Part shown: positions 12,307 through 20,141 of the stretch, one piece after another | Numbering within the stretch: position 1 is the stretch's first letter | How the letters are laid out: each line of letters starts with the position of its first letter | IMG/VR virus record: IMGVR_UViG_3300042542_001960 | Coordinates: 1 to 41,509 of that record | Reading direction: 5' to 3' (one strand) | Source: a virus | DNA length: 41,509 nucleotides | The notes under the pieces: generated by a model | The model's database searches: none | Seen by the model: the letters and a program-made list of their open reading frames with translations, nothing else | Told to the model about the DNA's origin: nothing | Made by a program: the position numbers and the translations under genes

Positions 12307-13167
12307 ATTATGTTTCTCCTTTTTATGGGGTTGTTTCTATCCACCCTATCGGATGAATAGATGGCAACCCCCTTCAAAGCGTAAGGGGGAAGGGGACTAT
12401 CTTGTGAGTTTACACAAGGGAAGTATCCTATTCCTTACAGAAGGGGATTGTGATTCCCGAACCCTACCGAGCGATTCCCTCGGCGGATTCTTCCAACTCT
12501 GTCAGCAGGTGAAAACGCTAAACCGATTCTCAAAGAGGACTATCAGCCTTACCCCTTCCATCCCTTAGTGGAACGCATTGGAGACTATCTCCCGCTTATT
12601 CCCGACAAGAAGGGTAGTATTGAGGCTTTCCTCCCATCCACTTTCTCGTTTCTCCCCCCGCTTATTCCTCGGCGTTATCTTCCTCGGAAACCTAAACAGC
12701 CCTCTTGCTAGGATGGCCTATGTCAAATTTAACTACTAACTTATGCGATGCACCTACCCCAAACTTCCCACAAAGGGTAGGGGGACTCCCTATTCCTACC
12801 CCCCCGCTGGCTGTCAAGATTCCTACGTATAAGGACGTGAAAAATTTAATTTATTTTTTATCCCCTTTGGGCTAAAAACCCACCCTATTACACCCAAAAC
12901 CGTAAAAACTACCCCCAGGGTGGATTATCTTGATCCACCCTAATATAATCAACCCACCCCCTAAGTCGTTGATTTTCTTCTGTAGTGGTGTATATGGTGG
13001 ATTATATTTCTAATATATAGTAGTGTATAGGAAAATATAAGTATGGGCACAGCCCCATTTGTTATATAGGTAGCTCTTTCAAAAAGGCCCTTTTGATCCA
13101 CCATATACACCACGTCTCAAGTAAATCAACGACTTACGTCGAAAAACCTAATCCACCCTGATTTTCC
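12307..13167. other. Long repeat-bearing non-coding region, candidate replication origin
   Basis: About 860 bases hold no convincing gene in a genome that is otherwise packed. The region has repeated ATCCACCCT-type 9-mers in both orientations, a 41-base imperfect inverted repeat (12962-13136) around an AT-rich 93-base centre, an AT-rich tract near 12840-12865 (TTTAATTTATTTTTTA), and a CCCCCTT/AAGGGGG hairpin (12368-12389). The left half also has a 12-base direct repeat CCCGCTTATTCC at 12591 and 12657. Iterons next to AT-rich DNA fit an origin bound by an initiator; a complex control region is the alternative. Confidence 0.5.
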
Positions 13168-13179
13168 TTAATCCACCCT
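12339..13179. repeat. Dispersed 9-mer ATCCACCCT family (iteron-like)
   Basis: Exact ATCCACCCT copies lie at 12339, 12933, 13151 and 13171; the inverted form AGGGTGGAT is at 12917, making a 9-base-pair palindrome with the copy at 12933 around a 7-base gap. Shorter copies (GGTGGAT at 12996, ATCCACC at 13096) lie inside the arms of the large inverted repeat. The last copy is just inside the 3' end of the next gene. Confidence 0.65.
12962..13136. repeat. 41-base imperfect inverted repeat
   Basis: The left arm is 12962-13002 and the right arm 13096-13136. Each arm has two conserved blocks, one of 14 bases (TAAGTCGTTGATTT) and one of 17 bases (TGGTGTATATGGTGGAT), separated by exactly 10 unconserved bases. 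The 93-base centre is AT-rich and has its own small GGGC/GCCC hairpin. Conserved blocks at fixed spacing look like paired protein-binding sites. Confidence 0.75.
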
Positions 13180-13404
13180 CCTAGGTCCACGCTTCGACAC
13201 CTTACGTCGTCTAGCCTTGGTAACTACCGTAGGCTCAGCAGCTTTCCAGATTTTGTAGTCTACATCCAGCTTTAAGGACTCCTCCATACAGAACTGATAG
13301 ACCTTCCAAGACCAAGGGTCCCATCCAAACCATGGGGTTCTGGATATAAGGTCACCGATCCAATAGTATAGATATGACACCGCGGATTGGAATCTCTTGA
13401 TCAT
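13168..13404 (-). CDS. Hypothetical protein, 78 aa
   Basis: A Trp-rich, helical N-terminus (SYLYYWIGDLIS and WFGWDPWSWKVYQFCMEESL) is followed by a very basic C-terminus (KARRRKVSKRGPRRVD). It may be membrane-associated through the aromatic part. Its ATG overlaps the FkbM-like gene's stop as ATGA, so the two are probably co-translated. This layout is common among small phage proteins, but I cannot name a family. Confidence 0.7.
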   Translation of the reverse strand: MIKRFQSAVSYLYYWIGDLISRTPWFGWDPWSWKVYQFCMEESLKLDVDYKIWKAAEPTVVTKARRRKVSKRGPRRVD

Positions 13405-14006
13405 ACACGCCTAGCCAGAATGTTCTCTCTGGACTTATGTACCTGTTCGAATCCCTGCAGCCGGAGTTCTTCGATCGTCGCGTCGTAGCTTCGCTCTTGA
13501 TTGTACTCGATACAGATGAGACGTGTAGAATCCAAAGTCCCACGCATAGCCTTTAGGATTTCTAGATCGAACCCTTCCGTGTCTATGCTGATGAAGTCGT
13601 AGGTCTCGGTTAAATCCTTGGGTGTTATGGTGGATACCAAGTACGACATTGGATACGGGGTTAGCGGAAATAGCTCCTTCGCATTGGGCGCAATCGAGGA
13701 ACTGTATTGTTCGTTCGTCCCGTCCAAGAAGAATCTGGTAAGCCCGGACTTATCCGACATTGCCGCGTTTATCAAAGTGAACCGCGAGTCCTGACCGTAC
13801 ATCTGCAGCAAGCTCATAAACAATCTTGGGTTTGGTTCGACCAGCGTCCCCCACCAACCGGAGAGGGCGAGTGCTCTGGTATTACTTAGCGTCTGTCCAT
13901 CGTAGGCCCCGATATCCAAGAACCTACCGCTGGGCAAATCGGCCAGCTCCCGTAGGATGACCGGCTGTTCGTCGGTCTGGGTGAAGTGTTCCATTGACCC
14001 GAACAT
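13401..14006 (-). CDS. FkbM-family methyltransferase, 201 aa
   Basis: A SAM-dependent methyltransferase of the FkbM type. Motif I is GRFLDIGAYDGQTLSN (residues about 27-42), the second acidic motif is LVEPNPRLF, and the typical YDFISIDTEGFDLEILKAM stretch is in the C-terminal half. FkbM enzymes usually methylate hydroxyl groups of sugars or related compounds, so the target may be a glycan on the virion or host surface. A second FkbM-type gene lies at 32223-32876 in the head module. The exact start is uncertain: ATGs at 14006 and 13994 both lack a clear ribosome binding site. Confidence 0.82.
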   Translation of the reverse strand: MFGSMEHFTQTDEQPVILRELADLPSGRFLDIGAYDGQTLSNTRALALSGWWGTLVEPNPRLFMSLLQMYGQDSRFTLINAAMSDKSGLTRFFLDGTNEQYSSSIAPNAKELFPLTPYPMSYLVSTITPKDLTETYDFISIDTEGFDLEILKAMRGTLDSTRLICIEYNQERSYDATIEELRLQGFEQVHKSRENILARRV

Positions 14007-14023
14007 AACCGAGGGGTAAATCC

Positions 14024-14095
14024 GTGTCCATGATTTTCCCAGCCCTGCTTATCCTACTCGGCTGCTGGGTTATCGCTTTTGTAATGACTCGTTAA
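14024..14095 (+). CDS. Candidate micro-gene, 23-aa membrane peptide
   Basis: A short frame starting at GTG 14024 with GAGGGG seven bases upstream. The product is almost wholly hydrophobic (MIFPALLILLGCWVIAFVM) and would span the membrane once. Cys in LLGC recalls a lipobox, but the peptide ends soon after. The short length keeps confidence low. Confidence 0.35.
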   Translation: MSMIFPALLILLGCWVIAFVMTR

Positions 14096-14140
14096 GAAAG
14101 GTATTGCGTTGCAGAAATACTTCTGATACGTATACGTGTA

Positions 14141-14575
14141 ATGCAAACAAATGCTCCGGCTGGTGGTGAATTCGTAGATCAATTTAATCGTGCCACAACT
14201 TTTGGACAGATTGCACTTCCAGGCTCGGCTCTGGCCAACCCCTTGGTTTTAGCTAGTGGCGCATCTTTGACTATCCCAAACCAAACCGGAACAATTGCCG
14301 TAATCGATATCGGATCAGATAATATTGATTTCCCATCCATCGGGGCTAATGCAACCGCAACGCATGATGTCACAGTTGCTGGGGTTGCTGCGGGTGATGC
14401 GGTTTTAGTGACTTGCACAACTGCCCGGACTGGAACTGCTCTGAGAGTAGTTTTTTCTGGGTTTGTTGCAGCCAGTCCTGCCAACACAGTAACAGTTCTC
14501 GCGAGTAATACCAGCGGCGCTTCAATTGATTTGCCAGAGTTGTCTTTCAAAATTATTGTTTTCAAGGGTATCTAA
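14141..14575 (+). CDS. Putative virion or fibre-associated protein with EFV...GQ motif, 144 aa
   Basis: Residues 10-24 (EFVDQFNRATTFGQI) match a 15-residue motif found three times in the protein at 35721-36035, which lies in the structural module. The rest is rich in Ala, Thr, Val, Ser and Gly and looks like beta structure (residues 40-144), a composition shared with phage fibre and decoration proteins. No good ribosome binding site is seen; a palindrome ACGTATACGT lies shortly before the start. The gene lies alone on the plus strand and its end overlaps the convergent UPF0489-like gene by 14 bases. Confidence 0.65.
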   Translation: MQTNAPAGGEFVDQFNRATTFGQIALPGSALANPLVLASGASLTIPNQTGTIAVIDIGSDNIDFPSIGANATATHDVTVAGVAAGDAVLVTCTTARTGTALRVVFSGFVAASPANTVTVLASNTSGASIDLPELSFKIIVFKGI

Positions 14576-15398
14576 GTCGGTCGATCCAAGCCTTAACGCA
14601 CTTGTCTATCTCGGCATGCTTGGCCGAGTCGGTAAACCCCGAGCCTACTGAGTCGATAAGGTAGATTCCTAAACAGTTATTGATATCCCTGCTCTTGTGG
14701 ATGAAGGAGCTTAGCTCCACCACCTTCCCCATAATCTCTTCGGTGCTATATGTAAAACTCGGAAGCAGACATCTGCAAATTGCCGTGAACACTCCCGGAG
14801 CCATCCTGTCGATATCGTTCCTGAACTCCTGCCATTCTACGAGCGTCCGTATCGTAGAGCCCTTGGTGTAGAGGGTACTGATTGTCTCCGCCCCGATCAT
14901 CTTGATCATCTCCTCAAGATCCTTGGCTTGGGGGTTTCGACATCCGAAGTAATCGTAGTCTATCGATAGGATCCATTTGGCATCACTAAATACTGGCTTG
15001 GATAAGTCCGTGACAACCGTGAGGGCCAACTCCCTTGATGTGATCAGAGCGTTCCGCGGTGCATAATCCTCATTGAGAAAGTAGAAGGGTACGGACAACG
15101 ATGAGCCCAGCCGAAGCCCTTCCCCCGTCCTACCGATTGCAAAGTTGTAGAATCCATCCATGAAGTCCATCGAGCCTTTGTCCTTAATCCAAGTTGCACG
15201 GTCCACCAATCCTAGGTCCACCATCTTCGATATGAAGTTGCCGATGTCGAGTTGTCCGGTGAACATTGCAAGATCGGAGTGGGCGTCGACATTCACAATC
15301 TCGAACGGGCCTTGGAGTCCGTCGTCGAGAACCTGCCAGAGCAATTCGTCATGCTCCTTGAGATGACTCACCTTCGGGATAGAACCTCCGGTGGCCAC
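14562..15398 (-). CDS. UPF0489-like protein (arginase-like fold), 278 aa
   Basis: The protein has paired acidic motifs typical of the UPF0489 group: FEIVNVDAHSDLAMF and ILSIDYDYFGCRNP. Such motifs resemble the metal-binding loops of the arginase/deacetylase fold, and the D-x-H-x-D order is preserved. The reaction of the family is not established. I start at GTG 15398 because GAGGAG lies upstream within the end of the primase gene; the frame stays open further upstream. It is downstream of the primase-helicase but has no obvious replication role. Confidence 0.6.
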   Translation of the reverse strand: MATGGSIPKVSHLKEHDELLWQVLDDGLQGPFEIVNVDAHSDLAMFTGQLDIGNFISKMVDLGLVDRATWIKDKGSMDFMDGFYNFAIGRTGEGLRLGSSLSVPFYFLNEDYAPRNALITSRELALTVVTDLSKPVFSDAKWILSIDYDYFGCRNPQAKDLEEMIKMIGAETISTLYTKGSTIRTLVEWQEFRNDIDRMAPGVFTAICRCLLPSFTYSTEEIMGKVVELSSFIHKSRDINNCLGIYLIDSVGSGFTDSAKHAEIDKCVKAWIDRLRYP

Positions 15399-15402
15399 GT
15401 GA

Positions 15403-17541
15403 CTAGTACTCCTCACGAGCCAGACTGATCTTCCAGATTGTAGTACCACGTACAATCTTTCGTTTCAGCCTCTCGTCTGTTGATGAGAGGTTAGCCAACA
15501 TTCTTCCAAGTGCCCGCGCCCCGTGGATAAACATCTTCACGGAGTCCCGGAGACTTGCGTCATTCTGGAAACCCAATAACAGTTCCGTTGCCGTGCCCGA
15601 CCATTCGATTTCTTCCGGATGATCCTTGGCGTACTGCTTTAGGTACAAGTCTAGGAACTCGGAAAATTCGTGTGAGCCGGACGACGACCTGGATTCCTGT
15701 AATAGTATCGGATGATGGTAGGACTTAACTCCGTACCGTTCCGAACCCTTGGTCTCCGCCGGCGGGGTCCAGCTTACCAACCATGCAGCGAAGTGGGGCA
15801 TCTCTTTGTTGAGAGTTGCTTCCAAGTCCGCGTGGCTGGGGAACTCGATGCCGTGATCCTTGAACTTGTATAGGCTGATCTTATCTAGGATCGAACCGTC
15901 GGTGTGGGGGATTGCTTGAATGGATTCTGGATCGTCGTTGAGAGTATCGATGATCCGCCCCATCCAGTCCACGGTCTGCGCATCATGGAACTTCCTGTGA
16001 TATGCATGGCGTGTGTTTGCTACACCCTTCTTGATCATCTGACTAAACTTCTTGTGGGACTCCAACGAATTCGCTGAAGACGAGTCGTCGACGTTCCATA
16101 CGGCTACTTCGAACAGTTCGGCGTTGAACGACGAACCATTGACGAGGTAATCCGATGCGTCGCTACCTCCCCCCATAAGGCTGGCAACGATGCGTGATCC
16201 GAAGAGAGTTTTACCTTTCCCGACGGGGCCAGCTATGAAAACTGCCTGACCGGGTACGAGGCGACCTTCGAGGGCGGAGCAGTAAAACCGCTTAAGCCAA
16301 GCCATCAGGTAGGTAAGGGAGTCGTGTGGGTCTAGAGCCCTGTCCAAGAAGTTCGCTATCCATGGGAAGTTCTCTCCCCAAGCATGGGAACCCTCGGCTG
16401 GCTGTACAATGCGTAGGCGCGAGATGTTGAGCACTCTACGCCCGTTCTGGATCAGGACCTCCCTTGGGTCGTAAAGACACGGTACAGGGGCATCTATGAT
16501 GCGAGAATCACGTATCCTACGCATCGCCTCATCCGCTTGGGATAGGGTACCCCGTAGATCGGGTGCCCCCGATAGCCCAAAAGAGCCAATGATATCCTGC
16601 TTAGCTACCCCAGACTCTGTAGACCGCCACTTACCTTCCAAGTCCCGACGCCAGTAATACTTGCCGTCGAACCAGAAACTGGAGATGGCACCACCGTATT
16701 GATCCTCTTGGAACTCCCGTACCCAGTTGGAACCGAACAAGTCTGCCCAGTTGTAGAAGCTACGTTCCTGTGAGAAGGCAACCATGCCTGTCTCGGTAAC
16801 GATTGCTGCGGTTGGGTTTGAGTTGGCTGTGGCCTCGGGGCTCCAGAACGCTGGGCCTCGGGCTCCGACTTCAAACGGTCCCATCCATTTTCCTGGATAG
16901 GTTGCTTGCAGTCTCTCAAATACTTTATCGAGTGGGATTGCCGCGTCACCTTCGCCACGATACTTGCGGGCTCGCTCCACCGCGATACCCAAAAGATTAT
17001 GGATTGCGTTAACCTTGATCGGTGTTTCGCTGAAGGTAATCGCCGGTGGCATCCAGCAGTAATATTGTTCGGGACGTTGGATGTTATCGTCCAGTCCGGG
17101 AAAAAGATTCTTAGCATTGGTTTCTTTTATTAGTAGTCCGAGAAATTCTTTCATCACTCCGGGGAGTATGGAGATTGGTTCTTCGAACATCCAGATGACA
17201 CGGCAGTTTCCGCTGACAGTACGATGAGCGAACATGGGTTTGAAACCCGTGCGTGTTCTACGTCCTAACCCGTCGGTGATTTCTTCACGGGTCACGACTG
17301 CATCATAGTCGGCGATCAGTCCGTGCATCTTCCACGGAGCATTCGTTTTGTTCACCCGACCGTGAGGATTGATTCCCTCATAGGCGGAAACGAAGTGACC
17401 TTCGGTCGTACTTAACGACACCCAGTCTTTGAACGCATCTTTGCTTTTCGGAAACTCTGGCCAGTCCTTGATCTCCCAAGGTTTGACTGGTGTGATGTTT
17501 CCGCTCGATAGGTTAGGGAGTGAGAAGAGAGTTGTCTTCAT
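15403..17541 (-). CDS. Primase-helicase (AEP-like primase with SF3-type helicase), 712 aa
   Basis: The C-terminal half has a P-loop (GPVGKGKT, about residues 438-445) and a Walker B-like strand (VAVWNVDDSS, about 479-488), as in SF3-type phage and plasmid helicases. The N-terminal part has a GLIADYDAVV segment (about 74-83), which resembles the catalytic acidic pair of archaeo-eukaryotic primases, and a later RTVSGNCRVIWMFEEP stretch. This layout fits a combined primase and replicative helicase. The start at 17541 is set by an ATGA overlap with the DNA polymerase gene upstream, so the two replisome proteins are translationally coupled. Confidence 0.82.
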   Translation of the reverse strand: MKTTLFSLPNLSSGNITPVKPWEIKDWPEFPKSKDAFKDWVSLSTTEGHFVSAYEGINPHGRVNKTNAPWKMHGLIADYDAVVTREEITDGLGRRTRTGFKPMFAHRTVSGNCRVIWMFEEPISILPGVMKEFLGLLIKETNAKNLFPGLDDNIQRPEQYYCWMPPAITFSETPIKVNAIHNLLGIAVERARKYRGEGDAAIPLDKVFERLQATYPGKWMGPFEVGARGPAFWSPEATANSNPTAAIVTETGMVAFSQERSFYNWADLFGSNWVREFQEDQYGGAISSFWFDGKYYWRRDLEGKWRSTESGVAKQDIIGSFGLSGAPDLRGTLSQADEAMRRIRDSRIIDAPVPCLYDPREVLIQNGRRVLNISRLRIVQPAEGSHAWGENFPWIANFLDRALDPHDSLTYLMAWLKRFYCSALEGRLVPGQAVFIAGPVGKGKTLFGSRIVASLMGGGSDASDYLVNGSSFNAELFEVAVWNVDDSSSANSLESHKKFSQMIKKGVANTRHAYHRKFHDAQTVDWMGRIIDTLNDDPESIQAIPHTDGSILDKISLYKFKDHGIEFPSHADLEATLNKEMPHFAAWLVSWTPPAETKGSERYGVKSYHHPILLQESRSSSGSHEFSEFLDLYLKQYAKDHPEEIEWSGTATELLLGFQNDASLRDSVKMFIHGARALGRMLANLSSTDERLKRKIVRGTTIWKISLAREEY

Positions 17542-19301
17542 TTCTCGTAACACTCCGCGTCTTTGGATTCGCTACCAATGGGACAACCCGGTAGCCATTC
17601 TGGTGTGGTACTCATAATGTGGTCTACGTCCTTACATTTCACGTCCTTATCAACTTCAAGGATAACTTCGTCGTGGACGTGAAACAGAACACGAAGCCCT
17701 TGGTTTTCGAGGCGTTGGACACATTCTGCGAACACGTCCCTCGCCGTTGCTTGAACTAGATTCTCACACAGCCGTCCGCCGTAAAGAGGATATTTCGGCC
17801 CTCCCAATTCTAGCGAAGCCCTCCAGTCTGGTTTGCCATGCTTACCCATTTGGGGCGTGACATCCCAATACTTTTGTGCCCGACCTGATGGAAGCTCTAC
17901 GTGGTAGTCTTCGCCTTTGGATTCCCGAAGCCCTCGCTCCAGCTTGCTCCATAGTTCCACCACTTTAAAATTTTTACGACGATAGTCGTCGACCAAGTCC
18001 CTGCTCCTAGCTTCGGTGATTGTCAGGCCAGCCATGAGTTTGGCGATGAGAACGAACTTCTTGGAACCGCACCCATAGCCCAGCCCCAAGACCTGTGCCT
18101 TGGCTAGGGCATAGAGATCCTTGGATTTCTTGAAGGTGCCCTTCTCACCCTTCCACATCCCCGTGGATATGGCAAAGGCTTCGTAGATGCCATAGCCGTT
18201 CCCTACAGCCTCAAGGAGGGCGGTATTACCCGCCAGCCATGCCAGTACCCTTGGCTCGATTTGGGACAAGTCGGAGATGATGAACTTCTTCCCTGGCCTA
18301 GGGATGAGGCAAGCCCGCAGGTCTACCCCGAAGCATGGGTCTCTCGGTAGGTTCTGGAGGTTGAACTTGCTGTCCCCTGACCACCTACCAGTATGGGCAC
18401 CAAAGTACTTTAGCCCGAAAGGCATAGTCCCATCGGGACGCCGGCGACGATAAAGGATATGCATCTTCTGCAAGAGCATGTTGGCCTTACGCCAGTCCCG
18501 CATAGCCCCAACCCAAGGGAACTTCTCGCCGTAGGTTTCTTCCCAGAGCTGACAGCCGGGATCGTCCTCGGAAGTGGACGGGGGTACCTCGATGCCAGCC
18601 TCACGGCAAGCCTTGGCTAGTCCCGTTACGGACAGCACGTCGCTGGTGTAGTCCCCGTCGGTCTTCCAAGGCATGTGCTCAATCGCCTTGATACGAATCC
18701 AATCGAGAGCGTTAAGCCCCTTGTCGACCAGTTCGGTGTTAACATTGATGCCATGCCATCCAGCCTGAACGGTATGCTTTGATAAAAATTTTTCCACCGC
18801 GGACATGCGGTCACCGAAAGTCTCGTATAGGTCTAAGCAATGCTGAGCGTCCTTCGCTGCGTAGAGCTTAAACTCCGCACCCTGCTCGGTATCTTTAACT
18901 TCATTCCAAGTCTTGCCCTTCATGCCAGAGCGAGGATCTTTTGACATGTCTACCCCGAGGAGTTGCTTAGAAGCCCCAGCCAAGTTACGGGGAGCACCCA
19001 TGTAGGCTGATAGGTTGGCTGTGCAGAAGAACTCCTTTGGCTTAGCCGTGGTGATACCCAGCTCATGCAAACGCTCGATACACGATCCGTCGAATGCGTA
19101 GTTATGTGCTACCCAACGCTGACCGTCGATCTTATCCCATGGTGCGTTCTTAGGGTGCCCAACGTATTCTACTCCCAGCCCCTTGATGGCAACCATGTAG
19201 ATGTCAGCCTTCTCGTGACGTAGGTAATGCCAAGTACCCAGCGTCGTGATGGACGTTTCCTTGTCGTAGTATGTTTCAAAATCTATGGCGTAGGTATTCA
19301 T
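17538..19301 (-). CDS. polA-like: DNA polymerase, family A, with 3'-5' exonuclease domain, 587 aa
   Basis: The N-terminus is a DnaQ-type proofreading domain: ExoI AIDFET (5-10), ExoII HNYAFD (66-71) and ExoIII YAAKDA (147-152). The polymerase domain has TGRWS (304-308), NLQNLPR (314-320), motif A SDLSQIEPR (343-351), motif B KAQVLGLGYG (401-410) and motif C HDE (543-545). No 5' nuclease domain is present, as usual in phages. The position equal to Phe762 of E. coli PolI is Leu405 here. In motif A the usual DYSQIELR is DLSQIEPR. It is the replicative polymerase and is coupled to the primase-helicase by ATGA. Confidence 0.95.
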   Translation of the reverse strand: MNTYAIDFETYYDKETSITTLGTWHYLRHEKADIYMVAIKGLGVEYVGHPKNAPWDKIDGQRWVAHNYAFDGSCIERLHELGITTAKPKEFFCTANLSAYMGAPRNLAGASKQLLGVDMSKDPRSGMKGKTWNEVKDTEQGAEFKLYAAKDAQHCLDLYETFGDRMSAVEKFLSKHTVQAGWHGINVNTELVDKGLNALDWIRIKAIEHMPWKTDGDYTSDVLSVTGLAKACREAGIEVPPSTSEDDPGCQLWEETYGEKFPWVGAMRDWRKANMLLQKMHILYRRRRPDGTMPFGLKYFGAHTGRWSGDSKFNLQNLPRDPCFGVDLRACLIPRPGKKFIISDLSQIEPRVLAWLAGNTALLEAVGNGYGIYEAFAISTGMWKGEKGTFKKSKDLYALAKAQVLGLGYGCGSKKFVLIAKLMAGLTITEARSRDLVDDYRRKNFKVVELWSKLERGLRESKGEDYHVELPSGRAQKYWDVTPQMGKHGKPDWRASLELGGPKYPLYGGRLCENLVQATARDVFAECVQRLENQGLRVLFHVHDEVILEVDKDVKCKDVDHIMSTTPEWLPGCPIGSESKDAECYEK

Positions 19302-19588
19302 TTGATTTTGATAATGGTGATTTTGTCTTCACCGATAATTGCTTTGGCCAGTACTTCTTCTATGAAGGCCATGACCCCAAGACACGCGGCAATACCCTGT
19401 GTATCTGTTTCATCCACGTCTTCTAAAATTTTCCCCAAAGCTCTGTGAGCTTTTACGTGGTTATCGATGATCTCAACTGGACCGAATTCTTCAACGATCA
19501 GCTTTGCTGATTTCGCCGCTTCGTCCAATCGAGGATCAGGGATTACTACAAATTCTTCCGATAGTTGTTGTGCTGTTTTGTGGTACAT
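19298..19588 (-). CDS. Hypothetical protein, 96 aa
   Basis: A helical, acidic protein starting MYHKTAQQLSEEFVVIPDPRLDEAA, with two likely long helices (EAAKSAKLIVEEF and KAHRALGKILEDV) and a final GIAACLGVMAFIEEVLAKAI. Its stop overlaps the polymerase start as ATGA, so it leads the replisome genes and could be a polymerase accessory factor by position. No family is recognised. Confidence 0.7.
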   Translation of the reverse strand: MYHKTAQQLSEEFVVIPDPRLDEAAKSAKLIVEEFGPVEIIDNHVKAHRALGKILEDVDETDTQGIAACLGVMAFIEEVLAKAIIGEDKITIIKIK

Positions 19589-19628
19589 AAAATTTTTGCC
19601 CGATTCATCTGTTCCGTCGTCGGGACCG

Positions 19629-19733
19629 CTACGGTAAAAGGTTGCCCCCTACTGATAGGGCTATGTCTCCAGGGGGCACCGCAGATGATACGGCCACAAT
19701 GAGAAGACATAACCCAAGTTTTATTTCTGCCAA
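19629..19733 (-). CDS. Candidate micro-gene, 34 aa, TTG start, signal-like
   Basis: A TTG-started frame (MLAEIKLGLCLLIVAVSSAVPP...) looks like a signal peptide followed by about 12 residues. An AAGG lies about 9 bases before the TTG. The same DNA carries a 7-base-pair GC-rich stem (GCCCCCT/AGGGGGC), so selection on RNA structure could explain the sequence instead. Weak evidence overall. Confidence 0.3.
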   Translation of the reverse strand: MAEIKLGLCLLIVAVSSAVPPGDIALSVGGNLLP

Positions 19734-19879
19734 AAAGCATTGCCTTGAGACACATGTCTCAATTCTTCTTCCTGCCTGATCTGTCGTATCCAGCTATTTC
19801 TTTCAGCGTTGGTTCCTTTTACGTAGCCAACGATCCAGCCAATAACAAACGAACCCAGACCAACCAAGGTGAAGAGCAT
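19721..19879 (-). CDS. Small membrane protein, 52 aa
   Basis: An ATG two bases after the previous stop opens a 52-codon frame (MLFTLVGLGSFVIGWIVGYVKGT...). Residues 2-20 form one membrane span; the rest is charged and helical (AERNSWIRQIRQEEELRHVS) and should lie in the cytoplasm. It may be an inner-membrane anchor or a holin-related protein; the context does not decide. Confidence 0.65.
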   Translation of the reverse strand: MLFTLVGLGSFVIGWIVGYVKGTNAERNSWIRQIRQEEELRHVSQGNAFWQK

Positions 19880-19880
19880 A

Positions 19881-20141
19881 TTAGTCCAGCGTTACGATGG
19901 CAGGGCCACCGTCGAGGGAGGTTGCGATCTCACCTTCAGCGGGCTTGTCGACAATGGTACCGCCAAGTTTTTTGTTGGCATCTTCCATACCGAGTTCGAG
20001 AGCTTTCTGAACGTAGGGCAACAAGAACATTGCTGCGGACTTCTCCTCGTTACAAACGTTTTCGTCTTGGGACATACGGATCTCAAAATCCATTCCCTTA
20101 CCTTCTTTGTCATACTTGCATTGAATCATTACTGATGTCAT
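19881..20141 (-). CDS. Hypothetical protein, 86 aa
   Basis: A soluble acidic protein starting MTSVMIQCKYDKEGKGMDFEIRMSQDE. It overlaps the previous gene as ATGA. The middle helix (EEKSAAMFLLPYVQKALELGMEDAN) is well formed. No family is recognised. Confidence 0.7.
   Translation of the reverse strand: MTSVMIQCKYDKEGKGMDFEIRMSQDENVCNEEKSAAMFLLPYVQKALELGMEDANKKLGGTIVDKPAEGEIATSLDGGPAIVTLD

Noticed and set aside
12440-12520. GGGTTCGGGAATC on the minus strand, like a tRNA T-arm
   Set aside because: The flanking bases do not pair as a T-stem and no acceptor or anticodon arm is found.
12248-12568. 106-codon plus-strand frame entering the non-coding region
   Set aside because: It begins opposite the gene at 11857-12306, has no ribosome binding site, and its later part crosses a hairpin and a repeat.
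12590-12668. Direct repeat CCCGCTTATTCC as an attachment site
   Set aside because: Only 12 bases, 66 bases apart, with no integrase or tRNA nearby; mentioned only as part of the non-coding region.
12780-12840. Promoter with TTGACA on the minus strand near 12815
   Set aside because: The -10 at the right distance (AATAGG) is poor; not enough to call a promoter.
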